Assembly (NCBI RefSeq): GCF_002355635.1
Contig: NZ_AP017558.1
Location: forward strand, 1,116,001 to 1,180,000
DNA length: 64,000 nucleotides
Source: Halopenitus persicus
Lineage (GTDB): Archaea > Halobacteriota > Halobacteria > Halobacteriales > Haloferacaceae
Reading direction: 5' to 3'
Part shown: positions 48,895 through 58,770 of the stretch, piece by piece
How the letters are laid out: every line of letters starts with the position of its first letter
Numbering within the stretch: position 1 is the first letter of the stretch
Made by a program: the position numbers and the translations under genes
Notes under the pieces: generated by a model
Told to the model about the DNA's origin: nothing
What the model saw: the letters and a program-made list of their open reading frames with translations, nothing else
Database searches by the model: none

Positions 48895-50165
48895 GCCGAA
48901 TCGAAGAAGATTTCCAGTGCTCGCTGGTCCCGCGAGGGGAGTCGGCCCTGTCCGAGACTCTGCCAGGTCCCATCTTTGAATTCTACGGACCGGTTGCTAA
49001 TGGTCAACACGAAGGCCTGCTTTTCGGAATCGGCCTTCCGAATCAGGTCTCTGAATCCTTCCTCAAGGCCATCAACTGTCCCGAATAAGTTCTCAAGAGT
49101 GGCTACAAGTTGGAATCTGCTCGTTGAAATGGACTGATCGTCGGTGATATTCGATCCGCTGATCTCGATCGTCTGTACGCGGTCTTTCAGATCGTCTCGC
49201 GTCTCGAGAGGGAGGTCCATCTTCTCGATATCTTCAATAGCCTCTTCACTTCGCGCCTCAATACAGGAAGCGGCGGCTGCCAACGGGTCGTTCCCTAATT
49301 TGACTGCCTCAACCATCTCTTCTTCAACCTCTGCAGCAACCTCCGAGGTACGCGCTTCTAACTTTGAGAACACGTCCTCGACCCCGAAGACAGTCGCAAA
49401 AAACTGCGTTAGAGCAGTATGCCATCCGCTTTCCGGTTTCGTGAGGATGACCTCAGTCTCACTGTCGCGACGTTCGACTTGGAGGCGTTGTGTTTTGACC
49501 TGGTGGATCTCGATCGTCGTGACTTCGGGAATCGTTGGTGGCTCCGATTGGTCGTCACGACGGAATTGGAAGACCTCAGGGTGCTTTGGTCCCGTCTCTA
49601 AGTATAGTTTGAATGTCGAGACAGACTCGGTTCGAAACTCGGTTTCCACACGGATGGGAGTCGACTGGTCCAGGTCGTGGTTCCATTTTTCGTGGAACGA
49701 ATCGAGGCGTTCATCTAGTGCCTCAAAGTCAATCTCACACGGAAGAATCCGGCCCCGAATCGCTGCGTACTCACGGATTCGTGAACGAGCAATGAGCACC
49801 TCAAGTTCATCGACCAATCCCTCCTCATAGAGTAAGAGCAGTAATTCGTAGCGAGAACTTACGTTGAGTTTGTCCGTCTCGACATCTTGGAGCTGCGCGA
49901 GATATTCGACGGCCGGATCGGTCCGAACGTTCTCATCAGCGAGCGTCTGATAGTGATCGAGGAACCGTCGCGTCTGATCTAATAATCGACTCGCCAGAAT
50001 CTTCCGGAGCTGATCAGTACTGAACGCTCCCTTGCCGATTGGCCGGCACTCGATTTCCGTACAGTGACAGTTGAAAAGCCGGACGAGGATCTCCTTTCTG
50101 CGGGGACTGAGCTCGCGATAGATGTCCTCATCATACTCGAGTTCGTCAGGCTTTGTGATAGCCAC
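48891..50165 (-). CDS. Unknown protein in the set next to BREX
   Basis: This 424-residue protein is counted from the GTG at 50165, which follows a TTAATATAA box by 23 bp, the distance for a leaderless message; the frame extends further upstream but through the promoter. Residues 15-70 resemble a helical DNA-binding region (LSPRRKEILVRLFNCHCTEI). The middle is a long strand-rich part, and residues about 285-380 are a charged helical stretch. No domain was recognised. The next gene overlaps by 4 bp, so the two proteins probably act together. Confidence 0.6.
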   Translation of the reverse strand: MAITKPDELEYDEDIYRELSPRRKEILVRLFNCHCTEIECRPIGKGAFSTDQLRKILASRLLDQTRRFLDHYQTLADENVRTDPAVEYLAQLQDVETDKLNVSSRYELLLLLYEEGLVDELEVLIARSRIREYAAIRGRILPCEIDFEALDERLDSFHEKWNHDLDQSTPIRVETEFRTESVSTFKLYLETGPKHPEVFQFRRDDQSEPPTIPEVTTIEIHQVKTQRLQVERRDSETEVILTKPESGWHTALTQFFATVFGVEDVFSKLEARTSEVAAEVEEEMVEAVKLGNDPLAAAASCIEARSEEAIEDIEKMDLPLETRDDLKDRVQTIEISGSNITDDQSISTSRFQLVATLENLFGTVDGLEEGFRDLIRKADSEKQAFVLTISNRSVEFKDGTWQSLGQGRLPSRDQRALEIFFDSA

Positions 50166-50399
50166 AATTACCCTTACTGTATAATGCGTTATATTAACAT
50201 TTACGCCATTTAAAAAGCCCTGACATAAGACTGGAACGTCAAGCAGATAAAGAGAGTCATCAGAACCGGGGCCCACGCTGCGATAGCACTCGGTGCCCCA
50301 GAACTTCCTGAATCGCTCTTGCGAAATGAATTGTTCCCTGATTGGATTCCTCCTTCCCTTAGACGTCCCATCGTCCCCAGAGCCAACCTGAGTATACGA

Positions 50400-51713
50400 T
50401 CACAGCTTGTGCCGCCTGGTATCGATAGAGTCTACGGATACTGTTAGTTCTGTCACGAACGCGTCGTGGTCTCGGTACGGCTCGCTAATCCGCATCGCTG
50501 GTCCGGTATAGAACACCGGCGTTCCATCACTCGCCTCGAACGAATACCCACTCTCGAAATCCCGCTTCTTTGGACGGTGCTCATCACCAATTAGCACGCA
50601 ATCGAACGATATCCGTGACTGGGCGAGTAGCCGATCCAGATCAACATCAGCGTCGTGCCGTCGGTACGGTGTCAACCCATCGTGCAGACACAGCACATTC
50701 GGCCCAGGGGACGCTGCCCCGAATGCGATGTCAGACGGCATCCACTCCCGAGAGTAGAACTTCCCGACGTCGTCGATTCCCACGTTCCCCGCGGGAATCC
50801 CGTACGCATCAACCGGGCCGCCAGCAACAGGCGTTGGGTTCGTCGATAATTCTGTGAGGTGCCCTTTCCGTACCTGAGATTTGAGCCACCCAATCCCGTC
50901 TACAGAATCCTGGTGCTGCGGATTCGCCGAGTCGTGATCATGCGATCCGATAATGCAGTACACCGGGACTCCCAGGCCAGACAACGCCGCCAAGAACGTC
51001 TCTGTTGTATCAAGCGTCGCTTGGTCCACTTCATGATCCAGAATATCGCCGGTGTGAACGACTGCGTCCACACTACGCTCCATCGCAATCTGCGTAATTC
51101 GCCTGAACGTCTCCTCGCTGGAAATTTCCCGAACCCACGACACCGTATTTCCTCGACCCGTTTTCTCGCGATTCTCATATCCAAGATGCGTATCGCTCAC
51201 AAACAGGACCGTCGTTTCAGCTTCAGACGCTCCACGCCCCCTGTTCCCTCGTGCCTGACGAACCCGTTTAGGATCAAGTAAGATATTGACTCCGTCACCT
51301 GGCCGATCAGCTGCCGGTTCAGCCGGGAACTCCGCCAGCAGCGAGATCGCCCGATCAATCCCGTCCGACGAGACGTTTACTGGAAGTACTTCTCTCGACT
51401 CCGGCGCAATCGGTAACTTCGCACCCGCCGGGACATACCGACTATCTTCCTCTCGCGGCTCTGCCACCGTAATCGCCGAAAACTCCGTCACCCGATCCCC
51501 ATTCCCATGTCGCCGCGCGTAGTCCTTCCGCTTCCCCCAATTCCGCTCCTTCTGCTGAGCCCCGTAACACGACGCCTCATCAGCCAGCAACTCATCACCG
51601 TACAGCACGGACCGCAACGCCAACTTCCACTCCAAATCCGCTCCAGAAGGGACCGATCCGTATAGAACAGAGAGAGAATCGTAGAGTTCAGTCAACTCAT
51701 TCCCGGAACCCAT
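50400..51713 (-). CDS. Mre11/SbcD-like metallophosphoesterase
   Basis: This 437-residue protein has a helical N-terminal domain (residues 1-165) followed by a phosphoesterase core. Motifs in order are FVSDTHLGYENREK near 172, VVHTGDILDHEV near 216, CIIGSHDHDSANPQ near 252, NVLCLHDGLTPYRR near 343 and VLIGDEHRPKKRD near 374. Mre11 cuts DNA ends with Rad50; here no Rad50-like ATPase is adjacent, and the capping domain is absent. The divergent BREX operon starts 120 bp away. Nuclease partners are probably the two genes downstream. Confidence 0.82.
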   Translation of the reverse strand: MGSGNELTELYDSLSVLYGSVPSGADLEWKLALRSVLYGDELLADEASCYGAQQKERNWGKRKDYARRHGNGDRVTEFSAITVAEPREEDSRYVPAGAKLPIAPESREVLPVNVSSDGIDRAISLLAEFPAEPAADRPGDGVNILLDPKRVRQARGNRGRGASEAETTVLFVSDTHLGYENREKTGRGNTVSWVREISSEETFRRITQIAMERSVDAVVHTGDILDHEVDQATLDTTETFLAALSGLGVPVYCIIGSHDHDSANPQHQDSVDGIGWLKSQVRKGHLTELSTNPTPVAGGPVDAYGIPAGNVGIDDVGKFYSREWMPSDIAFGAASPGPNVLCLHDGLTPYRRHDADVDLDRLLAQSRISFDCVLIGDEHRPKKRDFESGYSFEASDGTPVFYTGPAMRISEPYRDHDAFVTELTVSVDSIDTRRHKL

Positions 51714-51833
51714 CGTATACAGTATCCAACCTCTGTCTGGCGATATTAAACCCGCGATGTGCTGAACGTACAGTTTTCCCTTCAGAAAACGGGAGGCGTT
51801 GGTTCTAAGCCACCACCTCTTGTGGATGTAAAT

Positions 51834-52484
51834 ATGACCTCAACTGATCTCGCCGATGCGTTCGTCTCGACTAAAGAAGTCCTCAACGCAGCGGGTATCG
51901 ATGACGAGTTCTTTCTTGACTTAATCGCCTCACGTCTGTTGATAGAGCGCGTGGGCGAGTCGAACAACCAAGGTTGGTGGGACTCACGGGTCCTGTCTAA
52001 AACGGGCCGGGCACGACTCGACGAAGTAACACCGAAAACGCAACTCCAATCTCGAATCACCCTCGCATCGAAAGTCGGTCGCAAAGCAGAATCAGACCAC
52101 CTCCCAGCAGATACTATCTCTCTGTTCTCGTTCGGCCCGCAAGTGGAATCACGTATCTCTGCTGCCATCGAAGACATCGATGTTTCGGATGACCAGCCCC
52201 TGGAAGCCCTTGAGAGCGTCTCCGTTCAATCGCTGAGTGAAGGGTGGACAGACGGAATCATCGAGCAAACTGGATCAAACATTACAACAGCATCAACTTC
52301 GCTCACTGACCCAGGATCCGGTGATTCATTCCGTATCGAGGACGATGGGTACACACAGTCCGAGATCGAACCAGAGAAATGGCGGCTGCTGGTCACCCTT
52401 CTGCAAGGGTACGGGTATAGCACCGACCGCCTCTGCATACCGTTCTACCCCCTCAAGTCAGAACTTAAATCCGAAAGCGCGTGA
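51834..52484 (+). CDS. BrxE/BrxS-like first protein of the BREX operon
   Basis: This 216-residue protein starts at the ATG at 51834 (MTSTDLADAFVSTKEV). An AT-rich CGATATTAAACC about 80-92 bp ahead may be the BREX promoter. The N-terminal 60 residues look like a winged helix (STKEVLNAAGIDDEFFLDLI). The C-terminal part has EPEKWRLLVTLLQGYGYSTD, the pattern of the small helper proteins (BrxE, BrxS) found at the head of some BREX systems. It lies 9 bp before BrxA. Confidence 0.55.
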   Translation: MTSTDLADAFVSTKEVLNAAGIDDEFFLDLIASRLLIERVGESNNQGWWDSRVLSKTGRARLDEVTPKTQLQSRITLASKVGRKAESDHLPADTISLFSFGPQVESRISAAIEDIDVSDDQPLEALESVSVQSLSEGWTDGIIEQTGSNITTASTSLTDPGSGDSFRIEDDGYTQSEIEPEKWRLLVTLLQGYGYSTDRLCIPFYPLKSELKSESA

Positions 52485-52493
52485 GATATCCAT

Positions 52494-53306
52494 ATGAGTA
52501 ACGAGCATATCAAGCCGAAGGATGGCGAGGAAACAGACGCAGCGGCGAGTCTCGACCCGAAGATCGCCCATCACAGCACGTATATCGACGAGACGAAACG
52601 TATCCTTCGTACGTACGTCGAATGCGAATCATATGAAGACCTGGAGCGACGGGTCGTCGAAGAGAACATCCTGAACAAGGACACGGACGAGTATCGAACA
52701 AACATTCTCCGCGAAGTCACACGTCGCCACATCCCCGATAAAGAGGAATACACAGAGACGCCGCTGATGAAGATCATGTCGGCTGATGTCCGGAGCGACG
52801 TAACCGACTGGTGTCTCTACTACGAATTCGCGCAAGATCCGTTCATTCGCCTCGTCACCCTCGATTTCCTGTATCCTGAATTCGAACGGGGAACCCTCTC
52901 CGTGCAAGCTACGGACATCGTCACATTCATCGAATCGATTCAAGAGGACTATGACGACCTGCGTGACCGATCCGAATCGACGATCAACGAAGCCGCCACG
53001 AAGTACCTCACCGCACTCCGGAACTACGGGCTCCTAGAAGGCACCCAACGCAAGGAATTCGCCGTCACCTACGTCCCCGACGAAACAGTTGCGTACGTCG
53101 TCTACCGGCTCTTCCAGAAGGGAGCGAAGTCCGCATCAGACGTCATCGAACACGACGACTGGAAGTTATTCCTGATGAACGAATCCGAAGTCCAGCGCCG
53201 GATCCGAGACATCTCACCCCAATATGTGAGCTATGAGAAGCGCGGCTCGACAGAACGACTAATTACAAAGCATGACAGCATAGAAGACCTAATAGATGCT
53301 TTCTGA
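52494..53306 (+). CDS. brxA: BREX protein BrxA (DUF1819)
   Basis: This 270-residue helical protein lies at the position of BrxA and resembles it in the last third: DDWKLFLMNESEVQRRIRDI followed by YVSYEKRGSTERLITK, which is the usual ending of DUF1819 proteins. It is a small DNA-binding helper of BREX. The stop overlaps the BrxB start by 11 bp. Confidence 0.78.
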   Translation: MSNEHIKPKDGEETDAAASLDPKIAHHSTYIDETKRILRTYVECESYEDLERRVVEENILNKDTDEYRTNILREVTRRHIPDKEEYTETPLMKIMSADVRSDVTDWCLYYEFAQDPFIRLVTLDFLYPEFERGTLSVQATDIVTFIESIQEDYDDLRDRSESTINEAATKYLTALRNYGLLEGTQRKEFAVTYVPDETVAYVVYRLFQKGAKSASDVIEHDDWKLFLMNESEVQRRIRDISPQYVSYEKRGSTERLITKHDSIEDLIDAF

Positions 53307-53865
53307 CTTTCAAGCACGGCTCGAAGAAGTAGAACGACTCGTCAGAGACGATAGAGACGAAGTCGGAAAGCGCGCTGGGGTTCCCTTCATCGTCTTCACC
53401 TACGACCCTGATGACGAACTCGAAGTCGATGAAGAGGTTCGAAACCTCATCGAGAAACTGGAGTATCACGACCAAACCGTCGCAGGAGTCGATATGCGCG
53501 AACTGGTCTTCAGCATCCTCGAAGACCGCGGCATCCTAGAGAACGTGATCGATCTCGAACGCCGGGATCGAGACCAGTTACTCGACGGACTGAAATCGTC
53601 GCTTCTGGACGACGGCGAGATGGGACAGTTAGCGTCGGCCATCGCAACGGCGGCTGAAGACGCTGACACTGTGATTGTCTACCGGATGGGTATTCTGTAT
53701 CCGTTCGCCAGTGCCTCCACACTCATGGGGCAATTAGAAATGAATACACCGGACGACACGCCCATCGTATTCTGCTACCCGGCGAAAGTCGATGACAAGA
53801 GTTTAAGATTCCTCGATGAATCGGAGGGGACATATTACCGTGCAAGGGTGATCGGACATGAGTGA
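53296..53865 (+). CDS. brxB: BREX protein BrxB (DUF1788)
   Basis: This 189-residue protein has the BrxB layout. The N-terminal helix includes FQARLEEVERLVRDD, the middle has VIVYRMGILYPFASASTLMG, and the C-terminus has PIVFCYPAKVDDKSLRFLDE followed by YYRARVIG. BrxB is a core BREX component of unknown biochemical role. It overlaps BrxA by 11 bp and BrxC by 8 bp. Confidence 0.88.
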   Translation: MLSDFQARLEEVERLVRDDRDEVGKRAGVPFIVFTYDPDDELEVDEEVRNLIEKLEYHDQTVAGVDMRELVFSILEDRGILENVIDLERRDRDQLLDGLKSSLLDDGEMGQLASAIATAAEDADTVIVYRMGILYPFASASTLMGQLEMNTPDDTPIVFCYPAKVDDKSLRFLDESEGTYYRARVIGHE

Positions 53866-56800
53866 TACTACCTCCTCCCACCAGATTCACGAGATCTTCT
53901 ACCGGCCAATCAATCGGAAGATCGACCGGGTCGTCAAAGTAGATAACGACGACCCGAGCGTCGTCAAGAAAGAACTCGAAGAGTACATCCTCACGCCACA
54001 GCTCGAACGGCACTTCTCCGACGCGTTAGAGGCCGTCATCGATACGGAACACGCACAGACCGAAGACGTCGGGATGTGGGTCTCCGGCTTCTTCGGCTCG
54101 GGGAAGAGCCACTACATGAAAATCCTCGGGCACATCCTCGAAAACCGCGAATTCGAAGACACACACGCGGCCGAGATGTTCCGGGATCGAATCGAGGGCA
54201 ACGAGATGCTCGACGGAGCGGTCTCGTCTGTCACCCAGAAGTTCGATTCCGAGGTGCTGATGTTCCAGATCGGCGCGAAAGCCGACGCATCCGGGAGCGA
54301 ATCCATCACGGAGATCATCCACCGCGAGTTCAACATCTCCCGTGGCTACGCCTCGATGCCCTGGGTCGCCCAAATGGAGCAGGAACTCGAATCGCGCGGC
54401 GTGTACGACGAGTTCGTCGACGCCATCGAAGCGAACACCGGGAAAGACTGGACGGAAGCCCGCAAGGACGCCATGTTCGTCCGGTCCGACATGGAGACCG
54501 CATTAGTCGAGGCCACCGATGAATTCGACGACGAAGACGATGCGGCTCGGGCGATCGACGACGTTCAGGACAACGTTCTGATCAACGCGTCCACACTCGC
54601 CGAAGACATCGTGGACTACGTCGAACAACGGGAAGCCGAGACCGGCGACAACTGTCGGTACTTCGTGTTCATCGACGAGATATCGCAGTTCATCGGCGAC
54701 GACGGGCAACTCCTCTTGGAACTCCAGAGCATCGTCGAGGAATTCGGGCAGAAGGGCAAAGGTAAGCTCTTCCTCGGAGTCACCTCGCAGGAGCAGCTCC
54801 AACAACTCATTCCCGGCGTCCTGGAGAAAGAAGCCGAGGAGTCGAAAGTCATCGACCGCTTCCCGCATCGGTTCGACCTCACCTCCGAGAACCTCGACAA
54901 GGTCGTCCGCGACCGTGTCCTCAGCAAAAAAGGTGAATTCAGAGGCATCCTCGGCAATCTGTATGACCAGCACGAGGGTATCCTTTCCGCCAGATACAAA
55001 CTCGACTCCAGTCAGAGCCTGAAGCCGATTAACGAAGAGAACTTCATCGACTGCTACCCGTTCCTTCCCTACCAACTCGATATCCTCCCGGAGATGTTCA
55101 AGGCTCTCGGGAAGGGCTCGGACGACCAGCTGGCAGGGAGTGAACGCACACTGATCGACGTCACCCAGAGCGTCCTCAAGGACGAGGACCACCTCTACAA
55201 CGACGAACTCGGGGCACTCGTCACGCTGGACATGATCTTCGACGAGATCAGCAACGACATCCCCAGCAGTGACGTCAAGTCTATCCGCGAGGCGCGACCG
55301 AAAGATGCCGACCCGGAAATCGCACGACGCGTCCTCAAGTCTCTTTATCTCCTCCAGCAGCTCCCGTGGATTCCGAATACAGCCGACAACATTGCGACAT
55401 CACTCCAGACGGAACTCGGCCCCACGCAGCAACTAGAGGGTGACGTCGAAGAGACGCTGGATGCACTCGTCGACGCCGGCTACGTCGGGCGGAGCGAAGA
55501 AGGCTACCGGTTCCTCCGTGAGACTGAGCGGGAACTCGAAAACGAAATCAAGGGCATCGAAGTCGGCCCAGGCGACATTCGGCGCTCGTCCAAACGCTTC
55601 CTGAACGACATCCTCGACGAAACGTCCCGCGTCAACTACCAGGGGAAGACGTTCCAGGTGAACCTGAGCATCGACGGCGAGGAAATCACGTCGAAGGGCT
55701 ACATCGACCTCAAAACGTACTCGCCGATCTACCAGCGATACGAGGATCTCGACCCTGACGGTCTGAAAACGCAGAGTTTCAGCGAGGACGGCACGCTGTA
55801 CTGGATCGCCGACAATGAGAAACAGCACGACATCTACGAGAAGCTGAAGTCGATTTTCCAAATCAACACCGTCGTCAAAGAAAAGCGCGGCAACGAACTC
55901 AGCCAAGAGGAACAGGAAGCCCTCGGCCAGAAGCAGGAAGACCTCCAGCGCCTCCGCAACGAGGTCGAACGCGAGTTCAAACGCAGCTTCCAGCGCGGAG
56001 TCCTCATCTACAACGGCGACACCGAGGAGTTCGACACCACGAGCACCTCGCTTACCTCACTCGTCGCCCGAAAGACTGACAACGCCATTCCGAAGGTGTT
56101 CACGAGCTTCAAACACGGCTCTGCGACGGTCAAAGACCGACACATCGAGCAGATCTTCGGCGACCTCAGCGGGTCGTCGAACCCGTCAGTCTTCTCCGAC
56201 CTGGGTGTTGTGCAGGACGGCGAACTCATCGCCGAAGCCCGCATCTCCTCAGAAGTCGAAGACGAGATCCAACGCCGTGAGAAGGCAGGCGAATCCCGTA
56301 CTGGAAGCGACCTGATCGACCACTTTGCCGAACCACCGTATGGGTGGAGCCGCGAAGTCGTCAGGCTCGCCGCGGCCGTGCTCTTCCGCAACGGCTCGAT
56401 CATCCCGACGTACAAGGAACGAACCTACGGGACGTACACGGAAGACGGCGCACAGGAGCTGTTCACCCAGGTCACGAAGTTCAAGTCCACCTCTTTCGAC
56501 GAGCGCGAGACTGTCGACATCGACACGCGAACGGACGCCAAGCAGCTCCTCGACCGCCTATTCGACCGAAAGGTCAAATCCACGGACCAGGCCGTCGACG
56601 AAGGCATCCGAGAGGAAGCCAACAATTGGGTCTCGACCACCAGCACACTCCTCTCGCAGCTTCGTCGGGTAGACTTCCCGCTCACGGACGACGTCGAGCA
56701 GTTCCAAACACGGCTGAAGAACCTGCTTCAACAACCCACGTCGGCCAAGCGCATCAAGCAGTTCGTCAAGTTCGAGGACGAACTCGAAGGTCTCACCAAA

Positions 56801-57502
56801 ACCGCGAAAGACGTCGCCGAGTTCTGCGGTGAGAACGGCGGTGAAGACCGTCTGAAGGAGTACGAGACGATACAGCGATTCATCACGACCGAGTGGGAAT
56901 CGCTCGTCGACGAAGCAGATGATCACGCCGCCCTCGTCGACATCAGCGACGACGTACGCGACGCCGCCAACCGTGTCAAGAACACGCTCGACACCGAGGG
57001 CGTCATCAGCCAGTGGAACAACGTCAAGACGGACTATCGAGCCGCAGCAGAAGCCTTCACCGCAACCTACGAAGCGCTGTACGAGAAACGGCACGAAACG
57101 TACACAAACTCCATCGACTCGGTGAAAGCATACGCCGGCTCCGACATCGACGAGAACGATCTCGACTCGGCCCTTTCGGACCTGACGGAGCGGCAGGGCG
57201 ACGGATCGGTCGATCTCGACATCTCGAATAAGGACCAAATCAATCCGGACCCTTCACTCACCCGTCTCATCGAACACATCCAAACCGTCGATGCGTACGA
57301 GAGCGCGGCAAAAACCAAAATCGACGACCTGGACGATGACGACGACGATGGAACGATTCGCGAGAGCGTAGATATCGATGACATCTTCGGGAGCGTCGTC
57401 GTGACTGACCCCGAGGACATCGACGCACCAATCAGTGAACTTCGGGGGGAGATCGAAAACCTCCTCGATCAAGAGGGCGAGGTAGAAATCCGATTCCGGT
57501 AA
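53858..57502 (+). CDS. brxC: BREX protein BrxC/PglY, large P-loop ATPase
   Basis: This 1214-residue ATPase is the scaffold of BREX. Walker A is GFFGSGKSHYMKILG near residue 76. Walker B is FVFIDEISQFIGDDGQ near 270, followed by QLLLELQSIVEEFGQKGKGK. The long C-terminal part has several coiled-coil helices (EEQEALGQKQEDLQRLRNEV near 690) and an acidic Asp-rich end. The size is that of BrxC in type 1 systems. Start codon overlaps BrxB. An internal stretch of uninterrupted helix suits its proposed role in ring assembly. Confidence 0.93.
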   Translation: MSDTTSSHQIHEIFYRPINRKIDRVVKVDNDDPSVVKKELEEYILTPQLERHFSDALEAVIDTEHAQTEDVGMWVSGFFGSGKSHYMKILGHILENREFEDTHAAEMFRDRIEGNEMLDGAVSSVTQKFDSEVLMFQIGAKADASGSESITEIIHREFNISRGYASMPWVAQMEQELESRGVYDEFVDAIEANTGKDWTEARKDAMFVRSDMETALVEATDEFDDEDDAARAIDDVQDNVLINASTLAEDIVDYVEQREAETGDNCRYFVFIDEISQFIGDDGQLLLELQSIVEEFGQKGKGKLFLGVTSQEQLQQLIPGVLEKEAEESKVIDRFPHRFDLTSENLDKVVRDRVLSKKGEFRGILGNLYDQHEGILSARYKLDSSQSLKPINEENFIDCYPFLPYQLDILPEMFKALGKGSDDQLAGSERTLIDVTQSVLKDEDHLYNDELGALVTLDMIFDEISNDIPSSDVKSIREARPKDADPEIARRVLKSLYLLQQLPWIPNTADNIATSLQTELGPTQQLEGDVEETLDALVDAGYVGRSEEGYRFLRETERELENEIKGIEVGPGDIRRSSKRFLNDILDETSRVNYQGKTFQVNLSIDGEEITSKGYIDLKTYSPIYQRYEDLDPDGLKTQSFSEDGTLYWIADNEKQHDIYEKLKSIFQINTVVKEKRGNELSQEEQEALGQKQEDLQRLRNEVEREFKRSFQRGVLIYNGDTEEFDTTSTSLTSLVARKTDNAIPKVFTSFKHGSATVKDRHIEQIFGDLSGSSNPSVFSDLGVVQDGELIAEARISSEVEDEIQRREKAGESRTGSDLIDHFAEPPYGWSREVVRLAAAVLFRNGSIIPTYKERTYGTYTEDGAQELFTQVTKFKSTSFDERETVDIDTRTDAKQLLDRLFDRKVKSTDQAVDEGIREEANNWVSTTSTLLSQLRRVDFPLTDDVEQFQTRLKNLLQQPTSAKRIKQFVKFEDELEGLTKTAKDVAEFCGENGGEDRLKEYETIQRFITTEWESLVDEADDHAALVDISDDVRDAANRVKNTLDTEGVISQWNNVKTDYRAAAEAFTATYEALYEKRHETYTNSIDSVKAYAGSDIDENDLDSALSDLTERQGDGSVDLDISNKDQINPDPSLTRLIEHIQTVDAYESAAKTKIDDLDDDDDDGTIRESVDIDDIFGSVVVTDPEDIDAPISELRGEIENLLDQEGEVEIRFR

Positions 57503-57565
57503 TCGCGTTTCGTCCCATCTCACTCTTTCAGATATTGTTCCTTCGAGTGTTGTAGAAGATGATGA

Positions 57566-58564
57566 GTGTATGGCGAAGTCATATTATTGGTTACGTGTGA
57601 ATGGCGACTACGCTTGACAAACTACCACCTGCTGAAATCGGGGCACCGTGAGTTCTTCCCGTATTGGGATCAAGAAGACGTCGTCTCAATCGGGTGGACT
57701 AAGGCTGCAGAACTTGTCTACCAGGACGCTCCGGATGATGAAGTTCGAGCTTTAGCGGAAGAACACTACGGGCAGGGCCCCGGGTACATACTGAATATCC
57801 TGAAGTGCTTCGCGGGGCAGCCTGCCGGGGATCGGACGCCGATGAGGGCCGGTGATATCGTGATCGTCGACGGCCAGAAAGACATTCGCGGGAAGAGTGT
57901 GCTTCGCGGAGTTGCCAGAGTGGGGGAGCCACAGAAGTGGGACTCATTCATCGACGATGATTTCCCGCATATCCTCTATCGAGACGCGGAATGGCTGTAT
58001 AACGAGGGTCCAGTAGCTAAATCCGAGTTGCCCGCGAAATTCCAGATGGGGGGGAGTTCGTCTACTCACCTGCCGGGAACACTACAACAGTGGAATCCCA
58101 GTGAGGACCCTGAAAAGACGCTCGACAAGTTAGTGACAGCACTCGAAGAGGCTCCGCTCATTCAACCGAAGTCGTACGACTTCGAATTCAGCGAGAAGGT
58201 CATTCAGGAACACATCGCTGATCACGCCGAACTGTTCCAGGAGAATCTCGACATCACCCCCGGGGAGATGGAACGAGAGTATCAGACTGAGAGCGGGGGA
58301 TTCGCTGATTTCGTCGTTCTTCCGAGTGACGACGAGGTCACGGTCATAGAGACGAAAATAGATATTGCGGGACCGCAGGCCGCGAAACAACTGCGAGAGT
58401 ACATTGAAGACCTTCAGAAAGAGTACAATCAGGCGATTCAGGGAATTCTGGTCGCGGAGGAGTTCTCCAACTATGAGGGAATTGAAGATGAGGTCGGTGA
58501 GTACGACATCATGCTTCGCCGGTATCACGTGACCCTCGAATACGAGGAGGTCCAACTAGAGTAA
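57566..58564 (+). CDS. NucS/RecB-like nuclease-fold protein inserted in BREX, possible N-terminal frameshift
   Basis: This protein of about 332 residues is read from a GTG at 57566. The N-terminal half resembles a PUA/EVE-like domain (HREFFPYWDQEDVVSIGWTK, then AGDIVIVDGQ). The C-terminal half is a PD-(D/E)XK nuclease fold: GGFADFVVLPSDDEVTVIETK has the D and E-x-K, near residues 245-265, followed by AAKQLREYIEDLQKEYNQAI. This is the arrangement of NucS and DUF91 endonucleases. A second start at 57570, in another frame, gives MAKSYYWLRVNGDYA before a stop, which reads better than the listed N-terminus; a one-base shift may have occurred. Confidence 0.72.
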   Translation: MYGEVILLVTCEWRLRLTNYHLLKSGHREFFPYWDQEDVVSIGWTKAAELVYQDAPDDEVRALAEEHYGQGPGYILNILKCFAGQPAGDRTPMRAGDIVIVDGQKDIRGKSVLRGVARVGEPQKWDSFIDDDFPHILYRDAEWLYNEGPVAKSELPAKFQMGGSSSTHLPGTLQQWNPSEDPEKTLDKLVTALEEAPLIQPKSYDFEFSEKVIQEHIADHAELFQENLDITPGEMEREYQTESGGFADFVVLPSDDEVTVIETKIDIAGPQAAKQLREYIEDLQKEYNQAIQGILVAEEFSNYEGIEDEVGEYDIMLRRYHVTLEYEEVQLE

Positions 58565-58656
58565 CAGGAACGTCAGGGGCTTCTACGGGGAGTGTTGGCA
58601 CTGGCAATTGAATCGTTCGTAGCTACGTCGCTCTCGGCTTCGGTGATCTCATCCCC

Positions 58657-58666
58657 ATATTATAAG
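58657..58666 (+). promoter_or_regulatory. TATA-like box ahead of pglX
   Basis: ATATTATAAG sits about 105-114 bp before the pglX start at 58771. The 206-bp gap between the nuclease-fold gene and pglX is the largest in the operon, so pglX, the EVE-like gene and pglZ could have their own promoter. Confidence 0.55.
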
Positions 58667-58770
58667 ACACGCCGAATACTTGCTGGTTGTATGTCATCGC
58701 GGGCGGGAATCCCGACACAGCGTACTGCCGTTCCGCCCGTTTCGTGGCAGTGCGCGACCCTCTGATATCC

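Noticed and set aside
58687-58770. The longer pglX start at TTG 58687
   Set aside because: The extra 28 residues look like untranslated leader; the ATG at 58771 begins at a sensible N-terminus.
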